A stretch of 17,895 bases of DNA from NCBI GenBank assembly GCA_964354135.1, contig CAYGZA010000105.1, positions 1 through 17,895 on the forward strand, read 5' to 3'. This document shows, piece after piece, positions 7,232 through 13,152 of the stretch (position 1 is the stretch's first letter; each line of letters opens with the position of its first letter). A program made the position numbers and the translations under genes. This DNA comes from CAYGZA01 sp964354135. GTDB taxonomy: Bacteria; Planctomycetota; Planctomycetia; Pirellulales; Thermoguttaceae. The notes under the pieces were generated by a model. It made no database searches. It was not told where the DNA came from and saw only the letters and a list, made by a program, of their open reading frames with translations.

Positions 7232-8446
7232 ATGCGTTCTGATTGTCTACCGGTGATCTTGCTTCTGGCCGGCATGGGCGTTCTTGCCGGCAGTGACTGG
7301 CGGCATTTCCGCGGCAGCGAGACGACGAGCGTCTCGGACGAAAAGAACCTGCCCAGGCAATTCGGCAAGAAAGAAAACGTCGCCTGGAAGGCGCCGCTGC
7401 CCGGTGGGGGGCCGTCCGGTCCGATTGTCGTGGCGGGCCGGGTGGTGGTTACGGCGGCCGCCGGCCCGCGGCAAGACCGGCTGCACGTCCTCTGTTTCGA
7501 CGCCGCGACCGGCACGCTCCGGTGGGAGCGGCGGCTGTGGGCCACCGGGCACACCATCTGCAATCCGTTCGGCGGCGTGGCCGGCCCCACTCCCGCCAGC
7601 GACGGCCGGCTGATCTTTGCATTCTTCTCATCCAACGACCTGGCGTGCTTCGATCTGGACGGGAACCTCAAGTGGCTCCGGGGGCTGGCCTTCGAGTCGC
7701 CGACCACGCGAAACGACGTGGGCATGGCCTCTTCCCCGCTGGTGAGCGGCGACACCGTGATCGTGCAATTGGAGAACCCGGGGAAGTCGTTTGTCGAGGG
7801 GATCGACACGGCAACCGGCCAGACCCGCTGGCGCCTCGACCGCGAGTGGGAGCCCGCGTGGACCTCTCCCACGCTCTTGCGCGGCCGGCGCGCGGCCGGC
7901 GACCTCGCCTTGATCCAGTCCCGCAACCGGCTGACGGCGGTCGAGCCGCAAAGCGGCAAGACGGTCTTCGACCACCAGGCGGCTTGTTCCACGATCTCCT
8001 CGCCCACGACGGCGGGAGACTGCATCTACGTCGCCATCGGCGGGCTGACCGCCCTGCGCTACAACCCGGCGACTCGGGGCGTCACGCTCCTTTGGGAGGA
8101 ACGCCGGCTCCGCTGCGAGAACGCCAGCCCCGTGGTCCACGACGGCCGGACGTATACCATCAAGGACTCGGGCATCCTCGTTTGCGGCGACGCGGCAAGC
8201 GGCAACGTCCTTTGGCAACTGCGGCTCAAAGGGCCGATCTGGGCCACGCCCGCCATCGCCGACGGCCACCTCTATGCCGTGAGCCTCGACGGTCTGGTCC
8301 AGGTCGTCCGCCTTGGGAAAGAAGGGACCCTGGCCGGCACCGGGCAGATCGACGGCGGTGTTCTCGCATCGCCTGCCGTGGCCGACGGGGCGGTCTTCTT
8401 CCGCACGCCCAGCCACCTGTGGAAGATCCATGCTGGACCGCATTGA
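7232..8446 (+). CDS. Exported PQQ-like beta-propeller repeat protein
   Basis: The 404-residue product starts with a signal peptide (hydrophobic residues 6-19), followed by SDWRHFRG, a variant of the DWxxFRG opening typical of planctomycete PQQ-like propeller proteins. The rest is made of propeller blades, visible as repeated units such as LHVLCFDAATGTLRWERRL, EGIDTATGQTRWRLDRE, TAVEPQSGKTVFDH, LVCGDAASGNVLWQLRL and the late AIADGHLYAVSLDG. Proteins of this type are usually periplasmic or exported and structural or binding in role (BamB-like); catalytic quinone binding is not implied. GAGG at 7221-7224, seven bases before the ATG, supports the start. It lies 47 bases after the kinase gene and its last 17 bases overlap the start of aroA, so it is probably in one operon with both. 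Its partner or ligand is unknown. Confidence 0.88.
   Translation: MRSDCLPVILLLAGMGVLAGSDWRHFRGSETTSVSDEKNLPRQFGKKENVAWKAPLPGGGPSGPIVVAGRVVVTAAAGPRQDRLHVLCFDAATGTLRWERRLWATGHTICNPFGGVAGPTPASDGRLIFAFFSSNDLACFDLDGNLKWLRGLAFESPTTRNDVGMASSPLVSGDTVIVQLENPGKSFVEGIDTATGQTRWRLDREWEPAWTSPTLLRGRRAAGDLALIQSRNRLTAVEPQSGKTVFDHQAACSTISSPTTAGDCIYVAIGGLTALRYNPATRGVTLLWEERRLRCENASPVVHDGRTYTIKDSGILVCGDAASGNVLWQLRLKGPIWATPAIADGHLYAVSLDGLVQVVRLGKEGTLAGTGQIDGGVLASPAVADGAVFFRTPSHLWKIHAGPH
8421..8425 (+). promoter_or_regulatory. Ribosome binding site of aroA inside the propeller gene
   Basis: GGAAG lies four bases before the aroA ATG at 8430, within the last codons of the upstream gene. Together with the 17-base overlap it suggests coupled translation, and it excludes the earlier in-frame ATG at 8313. 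Confidence 0.5.
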
Positions 8447-9722
8447 AATCCGACCGACGGGGCCGGTCCGCGGCTCGATCCGGCCGCCGGGGTCGAAGAG
8501 CATCACCAATCGGGCGTTGGTCTGCGCCGCCCTGGCGGACGGCCAGTCGCTCCTCACCGGCGCCCTCGATAGCGAAGACACCCGCGTCATGGTCGAGGCC
8601 CTCGGCAAGCTGGGCCTGCTCCTTCACCACGACACGAAGGCGCGGACGATCCGCGTCCGCGGCTGCGGCGGGCGATTGCCGGCTGCGGCGGCGGACCTGT
8701 TCGTGGCCAACAGCGGGACCTCGATGCGGTTCCTCACGGCCTTGGTCGCGCTGGGCCGCGGCACGTTCCGCATTGACGGGGTGCCGCGGATGCGCAAGCG
8801 CCCGATCGAGGACCTCTTGCAGGCCCTCCGGCAGCTCGGGGTCGATGCCGCAAGCGAACCGGGAAACGGCTGCCCCCCGGTGATCGTTCGGGCGGGGGGT
8901 CTCACCGGCGGAATCGCCACGGTCGCCGGCGACATCTCCAGCCAGTTCCTCAGCGGGCTCTTGATGGCTGCTCCCTGCGCGGCGCGCCCCGTGGAGCTGC
9001 TCGTCGCCGGGGAACTCGTCTCCAGGCCTTACGTCGCAATGACGCTGGCCGTGATGGAGGCGTTCGGCGTCGCCGTGGAACACCAGGGCTTGCACCGGTT
9101 CGCGGCGCCGATCGGCCGGTCCTATCGTGCCCGGACCTACGCGATCGAGCCCGACGCCTCGGCCGCCGGCTACTTCTTTGCCGCGGCCGCCGTCACCGGC
9201 GGCGAGGTCACGGTCGAGGGGCTCAGCCGCAAGAGCCTCCAGGGCGACGTGGCCTTCTGCGAGTGCCTGACGCGGATGGGCTGCGAGGTCCGCTACGGCG
9301 CCGACTCGATCACCGTCGCCGGCAAGCCGCTTTGCGGCATCGAGGCCGACATGAACGCGATCAGCGACACGGTCCAGACGCTGGCCGCCGTCGCCCTGTT
9401 TGCCAAGGGGCCGACCACCGTCACCGGCGTGGCCCACATCCGCCACAAAGAGACGGATCGGCTCCGGGCCGTGGCCACGGAACTCAGGAAGCTGGGGGCC
9501 GAAGTCGACGAGCGCGACGACGGGCTGCGCATCGTTCCCGGCCCCCGGCGCGGCGCCGAGATCGAAACCTACGACGACCACCGCATGGCGATGAGCTTCG
9601 CCGTGGCGGGGCTCGGCATTCCCGGGGTTGTCATCCGCAATCCCGGCTGCACGGCCAAGACGTATCCCGAGTTCTTTCGCGATCTGGAACGCCTGACGGG
9701 CCCGGGTTTCTCACCACGGTAG
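8430..9722 (+). CDS. aroA: 3-phosphoshikimate 1-carboxyvinyltransferase (EPSP synthase)
   Basis: AroA transfers the enolpyruvyl group of phosphoenolpyruvate to shikimate 3-phosphate in aromatic amino acid synthesis. The 430-residue product has the normal length. Visible landmarks are GSKSITNRAL (Lys23), NSGTSMRFLTA (Asn94, Gly96, Arg100), RMRKRPIEDL, GDISSQFLSGLLMAAP, EPDASAAGYF, the DMNAISD stretch ending at Asp313, HKETDR with Glu341, and the C-terminal DDHRMAMSFA. Asp313 and Glu341 occupy the positions of the catalytic pair in the E. coli enzyme. The NSGT motif differs from the more common NAGT next to the glyphosate-contact glycine; the effect is not known from sequence. The start at 8430 gives the family N-terminus and has GGAAG upstream. 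The stop codon forms part of an inverted repeat shared with the convergent region. Confidence 0.96.
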   Translation: MLDRIEIRPTGPVRGSIRPPGSKSITNRALVCAALADGQSLLTGALDSEDTRVMVEALGKLGLLLHHDTKARTIRVRGCGGRLPAAAADLFVANSGTSMRFLTALVALGRGTFRIDGVPRMRKRPIEDLLQALRQLGVDAASEPGNGCPPVIVRAGGLTGGIATVAGDISSQFLSGLLMAAPCAARPVELLVAGELVSRPYVAMTLAVMEAFGVAVEHQGLHRFAAPIGRSYRARTYAIEPDASAAGYFFAAAAVTGGEVTVEGLSRKSLQGDVAFCECLTRMGCEVRYGADSITVAGKPLCGIEADMNAISDTVQTLAAVALFAKGPTTVTGVAHIRHKETDRLRAVATELRKLGAEVDERDDGLRIVPGPRRGAEIETYDDHRMAMSFAVAGLGIPGVVIRNPGCTAKTYPEFFRDLERLTGPGFSPR

Positions 9723-9731
9723 GGCGGATTT
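9717..9731. repeat. Left arm of a 15-base inverted repeat at the aroA stop codon
   Basis: CGGTAGGGCGGATTT pairs perfectly with 9790-9804. The aroA stop TAG lies within it. A local nine-base hairpin is also possible: AGGGCGGAT at 9721-9729 with ATCCGCCCT at 9735-9743 and a five-base loop. It may terminate aroA transcription, although no T-run follows. Confidence 0.7.
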
Positions 9732-9751
9732 TCGATCCGCCCTCGTGCGGG

Positions 9752-9831
9752 ACGGGTTACAGACCCTAGGTTTACCCGAGTCGGGTTACAAATCCGCCCT
9801 ACCGGCCGTCGGGTTACAGACCCGTCCTACG
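9752..9831. repeat. Three related CGGGTTACA repeat units in the convergent gap
   Basis: The gap between aroA and the zinc-ribbon gene contains three units that share CGGGTTACARAYCC: 9752-9770, 9781-9803 and 9809-9831. The second unit carries the right arm (9790-9804) of the inverted repeat that begins at 9717. They look like a short dispersed repeat clustered in a bidirectional terminator region; no coding potential is seen. Confidence 0.65.
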
Positions 9832-9853
9832 CGGCGCGCGGACCGCAGGCCGG

Positions 9854-10099
9854 TCAGCGGGGTTGAGAAGCCCGCCAGTGGGCACCCTGCTGGGCGGCGT
9901 CCCGCAAGAGCTCGTCGGCACGCCGCAAGAGCGCCTCGGTCGACTCTCTCTCCTCGCACGGCCTGCTTGTGGGATCGCAGGCGGTGAACTGCCCTCGACA
10001 GTGCTGGCAGACCACCTTCTTGCCCAAGTACTCCACGCGGATGTGCAACCGCCGGCCGCACGTCGGACATCCCTGGACGAAATACGTGCAGTGCGACAT
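9854..10099 (-). CDS. Small double-CxxC zinc-ribbon protein
   Basis: The 81-residue product has CPTC at Cys11/Cys14 and CQHC at Cys31/Cys34, which make a compact zinc ribbon around HIRVEYLGKKVV, followed by a mainly helical charged tail (about 48-75). Short proteins with this opening (MSH, YFVQ, CPTCGRRL, YLGK, CQHC) are, to my recollection, a recurrent planctomycete family of unknown function. The start at 10099 is fixed by GGAGG at 10107-10111, seven bases upstream. It lies 129 bases downstream of the cyclophilin-like lipoprotein gene on the same strand, so co-transcription is possible, and it converges on aroA. A regulatory or adaptor role is plausible but not shown. Confidence 0.8.
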   Translation of the reverse strand: MSHCTYFVQGCPTCGRRLHIRVEYLGKKVVCQHCRGQFTACDPTSRPCEERESTEALLRRADELLRDAAQQGAHWRASQPR

Positions 10100-10106
10100 G
10101 GGGCTC

Positions 10107-10111
10107 CCTCC
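10107..10111 (-). promoter_or_regulatory. Strong ribosome binding site of the zinc-ribbon gene
   Basis: The minus strand reads GGAGG seven bases before the ATG at 10099. This is one of the few consensus Shine-Dalgarno sites in the window, and it rules out the ATG at 10117. Confidence 0.65.
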
Positions 10112-10228
10112 TGCCATCGAGCGGTCGTCCGTTACGGTCTAGCCATCTTACGACTCGCCGCCGCCCGATACAACCACAGCTTTGCTGGGCTTTCTTGGGG
10201 GGGAAGCTGCCCTCCCGGCAGGACCCCG

Positions 10229-10942
10229 CTAGCGGACCCGGCGAATCGACTTGATCCCGACCGTCTGTACGGGGAGCCGCTCCAGATCCCCCTCGTCTTT
10301 CACCGGAACGTCCGCGATGCGGTCCACGATGTCCTGCCCCTCGATCACTTTGCCGAAGGGGCAATAGCCGTACTCTTCGGGGCTCTCCCCCTTGTAGTCC
10401 AGGTTCGGGTTGTCGGCCACATTGATGAAAAACTGGCAGGTGGCGCTGTCGATCACGTCCGGTTTTCGCACCATCGCGATCGCGCCGCGGACGTTCATCA
10501 GCCCGCACTTGCGGGCCTCGTTGTGTACCGCGGTGCGGCACCGCCGCTCGGACAGGTTGGCCAGATACTGCCCGCCCATGACGACGTAGCCTTTGAGCAC
10601 CTGGTGGAAAATGGTGCCGTCGTAGTGGGCGTTTTCGACGTAGTAGAGGAAGTTGTCCACGGTGGCGCGGGCCCGCCCGGCGTCGAGCTCTACGAGGATG
10701 TTGCCCATGGTGGTTTGGATCTCGACGACGGGGCGACGGGGGTCAGAAGCGGTCTTGGGCGAGCCGGAGTCCCTGGAGTTTGCCGAGCCGGGCGAACCGG
10801 ACGCATTGCCGCCGGCGGCGCCGCCATTGATCGAGGCGGTCTTGTCTTCCGGACCCGTCTCACCTTTCTTGCCGCAGCCGATGGCCAGAAGCAAGCCACC
10901 AACGATCAGCCCCAGAATTCCAAGTCTTCCTAACCTGCGCAT
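10229..10942 (-). CDS. Cyclophilin-type peptidyl-prolyl isomerase-like lipoprotein
   Basis: The 237-residue product has a lipoprotein signal (hydrophobic 8-20, lipobox AIGC, Cys23), a Gly/Ser/Ala-rich linker to about residue 68, and then a cyclophilin-fold domain from VVEIQTTMGNILVELD (72-87). The core GTIFHQVLKGYVVMGGQY (109-126), TCQFFINVADNP (168-179) and FGKVIEGQDIVDRI (196-209) identify the family, whose members speed proline cis-trans isomerisation. However, the catalytic arginine of the FHR motif is Gln114, and other active-site positions differ too, so activity is doubtful. It would sit on an envelope membrane, facing the periplasm. GGAGG at 10950-10954 sets the start at 10942; the longer frame upstream is repeat sequence. 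The zinc-ribbon gene follows on the same strand. Confidence 0.88.
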   Translation of the reverse strand: MRRLGRLGILGLIVGGLLLAIGCGKKGETGPEDKTASINGGAAGGNASGSPGSANSRDSGSPKTASDPRRPVVEIQTTMGNILVELDAGRARATVDNFLYYVENAHYDGTIFHQVLKGYVVMGGQYLANLSERRCRTAVHNEARKCGLMNVRGAIAMVRKPDVIDSATCQFFINVADNPNLDYKGESPEEYGYCPFGKVIEGQDIVDRIADVPVKDEGDLERLPVQTVGIKSIRRVR

Positions 10943-11036
10943 TTTCAAGCCTCCATGCTTGCTGCCGACACCGATCATCCCCCTGCGACCGGACGGGCAA
11001 CCGCGTCCGTAATCCCTAAACAGCGTTGCGTGATTC

Positions 11037-11157
11037 CGGGAGGGCGAGGCTCCTGCCGGGAGGGCGAGGCTCCTGCCGAGCCACATTCGAGGCTGCCAGT
11101 ACGGCGTTCCTGCACGGCTCGGCAGGGGCCCCGCCCTCTCAGAATCGAGAAACCCCA
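11037..11157. repeat. Compound palindromic dispersed repeat element, copy 2
   Basis: Two exact tandem copies of CGGGAGGGCGAGGCTCCTGC (11037-11056 and 11057-11076) are followed by an inverted partner. CCTGCCGAGCC at 11072-11082 pairs perfectly with GGCTCGGCAGG at 11116-11126, and pairing extends outward for about 12 more bases with only G-U-type differences, giving a long hairpin with a loop of about 33 bases. The right end (11116-11157) is the reverse complement of the element at 1124-1164, including the flank AGAAACCCCA. This looks like a non-autonomous dispersed repeat. Confidence 0.75.
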
Positions 11158-11219
11158 TTTAGCCAAGCCGCAATATCATCCGCGAATTCGGCGTTCGATG
11201 CAACGTCGATTGGCCCGAC

Positions 11220-11230
11220 TTGACTGTCAA
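11220..11230. promoter_or_regulatory. Palindrome TTGACTGTCAA (possible operator)
   Basis: A perfect five-base inverted repeat around one central base lies about 30 bases upstream of the putative -35 box of the exporter unit. It could bind a dimeric regulator; no regulator gene is nearby to support this. Confidence 0.25.
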
Positions 11231-11259
11231 AAAGCAGAATTCGGGGGCTCTGGTGAAGA

Positions 11260-11288
11260 TTTCCATTTTCCCACAAACCTGGTAGAAT
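11260..11288 (+). promoter_or_regulatory. Possible promoter of the exporter unit
   Basis: TTTCCA (11260-11265) and TAGAAT (11283-11288) are 17 bases apart, matching the sigma-70 consensus at four and five of six positions. Transcription would start near 11295, about 40 bases before the ATG at 11336. Confidence 0.4.
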
Positions 11289-11335
11289 GAGGTTCGCGGG
11301 TCGGACCAGGCCGCCGAGAAAACCCCGAGCGACCC

Positions 11336-12235
11336 ATGTACAGCCGGTGGTACAACGTGGCCGTGGTGTTCCTGTGGCTGAGCACCATGAGTTGGCTGGT
11401 GACGCAGAAGGTGTTGCCGTCGCTATTGATTGGCGAGCCGCCGAACTATCAGCGGATCCTCGCGGCCAAGAGGCTGACGCCGGTGGTTGCCTGGTCGCTG
11501 GCGTGGAACGACCGGCGGCTGGGCTGGGCGGTGAGCTCTACCTCGCCGGGGCTCAACGGGTTGACTGAAGTCAACGGCTGCGTCCACTTCGACCATCTGC
11601 CGCTGCGGGACATGGTCCCGGGATGGCTCCACGAGTTCCTCCAGCCGCTGGACCCCATGAGCAACCGGCTGAGAATGGACGCCCGAAGCTCCTTGGTCTT
11701 CGATCCCTTGGGAAGGCTTTCGCGGTTCGAATCGGCGGTGGGGTTCCAGCCGAAGGAGGACGTGATCACGCTGAAGGGGAAGATCGAGGGACCGAAGCTG
11801 GAGATCACCATCCACTGCGGCGGCGGCGCCCCCTACGAGTTGGAGTTGCCGGCCCCGCGGAACGCAATGCTCAGCGATGCGCTCTCCCCGCAGAGCCATC
11901 TGCCGGGGCTCCGCGAGGGACAGCGGTGGACCGTGGAGACCTACGGCACGCTCCGGCCGCCGACCAGCCCCATCGAAATCGTCCACGCCACCGTCGAGGC
12001 CAAGGTGCCGGTCGTCTGGAACGGCGGAACGATCCACGCGTGGCTGGTAGTCTACCGCAGCGACCCCGGCTCCGCTCTGGGAAGCGCCGGCAACCCGCGG
12101 GGGAGGCTCTGGGTGGCTCCCGACGGAACCGTGGTCCGGCAGGAGATCATGATCCTGAACTCGACGCTCACCTTTACCCGCCTCCCGGACGACGAGGCCG
12201 CGCGTCTGGCCCTACTCGCTTTCAGCAACCCGTAG
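11336..12235 (+). CDS. Membrane-anchored protein of unknown function, exporter-linked
   Basis: The 299-residue product has one N-terminal hydrophobic segment (about residues 7-28), probably an uncleaved anchor, and then a soluble, probably extracytoplasmic domain rich in predicted beta strands, such as SSLVFDPLGRLSRFESAVGF, DVITLKGKIEGPKLEITIHC and APDGTVVRQEIMILNSTLTF. Two cysteines lie in the domain. I do not recognise a named family; the strand pattern loosely resembles LolA/DUF3108-like lipid-handling or processing proteins, but that is only an impression. It lies 50 bases upstream of the ABC ATPase gene on the same strand, with a plausible promoter ahead of it, so it probably works with the transporter as a periplasmic accessory. 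The Shine-Dalgarno is weak (CCCCGAGCGACCC before ATG). Confidence 0.72.
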   Translation: MYSRWYNVAVVFLWLSTMSWLVTQKVLPSLLIGEPPNYQRILAAKRLTPVVAWSLAWNDRRLGWAVSSTSPGLNGLTEVNGCVHFDHLPLRDMVPGWLHEFLQPLDPMSNRLRMDARSSLVFDPLGRLSRFESAVGFQPKEDVITLKGKIEGPKLEITIHCGGGAPYELELPAPRNAMLSDALSPQSHLPGLREGQRWTVETYGTLRPPTSPIEIVHATVEAKVPVVWNGGTIHAWLVVYRSDPGSALGSAGNPRGRLWVAPDGTVVRQEIMILNSTLTFTRLPDDEAARLALLAFSNP

Positions 12236-12258
12236 GCCGTGGCATAATCGGTAGGAGT

Positions 12259-12271
12259 GCTTGGCCCAAGC
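12259..12271. repeat. Palindrome GCTTGGCCCAAGC before the ABC ATPase gene
   Basis: A perfect six-base inverted repeat around one base lies in the 50-base gap, 14 bases before the ATPase start. The loop is too short for a stable hairpin; a protein-binding site or chance are both possible. Confidence 0.3.
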
Positions 12272-12285
12272 CGCCGCGAGCTGAG

Positions 12286-13059
12286 ATGATCCGCTTCGAG
12301 CACGTAACGCGAAAATACGGCCCCAAGGTGGCCGTCGATGACCTGAGCCTGGCGGTCCCGGCGGGCGAGCTGTTCGCGTTCCTGGGGCCGAACGGGGCGG
12401 GCAAGACCACGGCCATCAAGATGCTCGTCGGGCTGCTGCGGCCGACCGAAGGCGCCGTCGTCGTCTGCGGCCACGACACCGTCACCCAAACCCGCCAGGC
12501 GATCCGCTTCCTCGGCTTCGTGCCGGAAGAATCCTTCTTGTACGACAAGCTCTCCGGCCGCGAGTTCCTCGAGTTCGTTGCGGAGATGCGCGGTCTGGAT
12601 CGGGACGAGACGGCCGCGCGCATCGCCGCGGAGTCGGAGCGCTTCGAGCTGGCCGAATACATCGACGATCTCACGGAGACCTATTCCCACGGAATGAAAC
12701 AGCGGCTGGTCTTCGCCGCGGCCCTGCTGCACGATCCGCCCGTGCTGGTGGTCGACGAGCCGATGATCGGGCTGGACCCCAGGAGCGGCCGGCTGGTCAA
12801 GGACCTCTTGCGCCAGCGGGCCTCCGCGGGGAAAACCGTGTTCATGTCCACGCACACGCTCAGCGTCGCGGAGGAGATCGCGGACCGGATCGGCATCATC
12901 GACGAGGGCCGGATGAACTTCCTGGGCACGCTGGATCAGTTGCGGAAGGAAGCGTCGGACCATCGGACGAGCCTCGAACAACTGTTCCTCGACCGGACCA
13001 ATAACCACCCCGATCACCAGGCCGCACGGCGGGCACCGCTGCCGGAAGCCGCCCCCTGA
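12286..13059 (+). CDS. ABC-2-type transporter ATP-binding protein
   Basis: The 257-residue product is the cytoplasmic ATPase that powers a membrane exporter. It has Walker A GPNGAGKTT (34-42), a PEE-type Q-loop region (GFVPEESFLYDKLSGREFL, about 82-100), a degenerate signature YSHGMKQRL from residue 133, Walker B VLVVDEP with Asp157 and Glu158, the D-loop GLDP, and the switch histidine His190 in STHTL. The PEE Q-loop and the altered signature are common in ABC-2/NatA-like and drug-exporter ATPases. The ATG at 12286 gives the family N-terminus (MIRFEHVTRKYG); the frame is open further upstream but there overlaps the preceding gene in another frame. The permease gene follows after 93 bases, with a hairpin between. 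Confidence 0.95.
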   Translation: MIRFEHVTRKYGPKVAVDDLSLAVPAGELFAFLGPNGAGKTTAIKMLVGLLRPTEGAVVVCGHDTVTQTRQAIRFLGFVPEESFLYDKLSGREFLEFVAEMRGLDRDETAARIAAESERFELAEYIDDLTETYSHGMKQRLVFAAALLHDPPVLVVDEPMIGLDPRSGRLVKDLLRQRASAGKTVFMSTHTLSVAEEIADRIGIIDEGRMNFLGTLDQLRKEASDHRTSLEQLFLDRTNNHPDHQAARRAPLPEAAP

Positions 13060-13081
13060 AGCGGGTTCAAGCCGGAGAGAA

Positions 13082-13114
13082 CACCACGGAGTTTGTCATG
13101 TGGCCTCCGTGGTG
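13082..13114. repeat. Ten-base inverted repeat between ATPase and permease genes
   Basis: CACCACGGAG at 13082-13091 and CTCCGTGGTG at 13105-13114 form a perfect stem with a 13-base loop. There is no T-run after it on either strand. It may weaken read-through, protect the upstream message, or be a dispersed 'CACGGAG' repeat of the kind seen in many bacterial genomes. Confidence 0.6.
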
Positions 13115-13152
13115 AGGACTGCCGTCGCAACGAAGAGTGGTTTCCAAGCGAT

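Larger units (their letters stand above)
10943..11335. other. 393-base divergent intergenic region rich in repeats
   Basis: It separates the minus-strand cyclophilin-like gene from the plus-strand exporter unit. It holds the ribosome binding site of the former (10950-10954), a compound palindromic repeat element (11037-11157), the palindrome TTGACTGTCAA (11220-11230) and a possible promoter for the exporter unit (11260-11288). No convincing gene is seen; the open frames crossing it translate repeat sequence. Confidence 0.7.

Noticed and set aside
10177..10221. Small hairpins between the cyclophilin-like and zinc-ribbon genes (CAGC/GCTG and CTGCC/GGCAG)
   Set aside because: Stems of four and five bases without a T-run are too weak to call a terminator in GC-rich sequence.
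9786..10541. Open frame of about 250 codons on the minus strand overlapping both the cyclophilin-like and zinc-ribbon genes
   Set aside because: It is another frame of the same strand, Arg/Gly-rich, and overlaps two genes with signature motifs and GGAGG sites.
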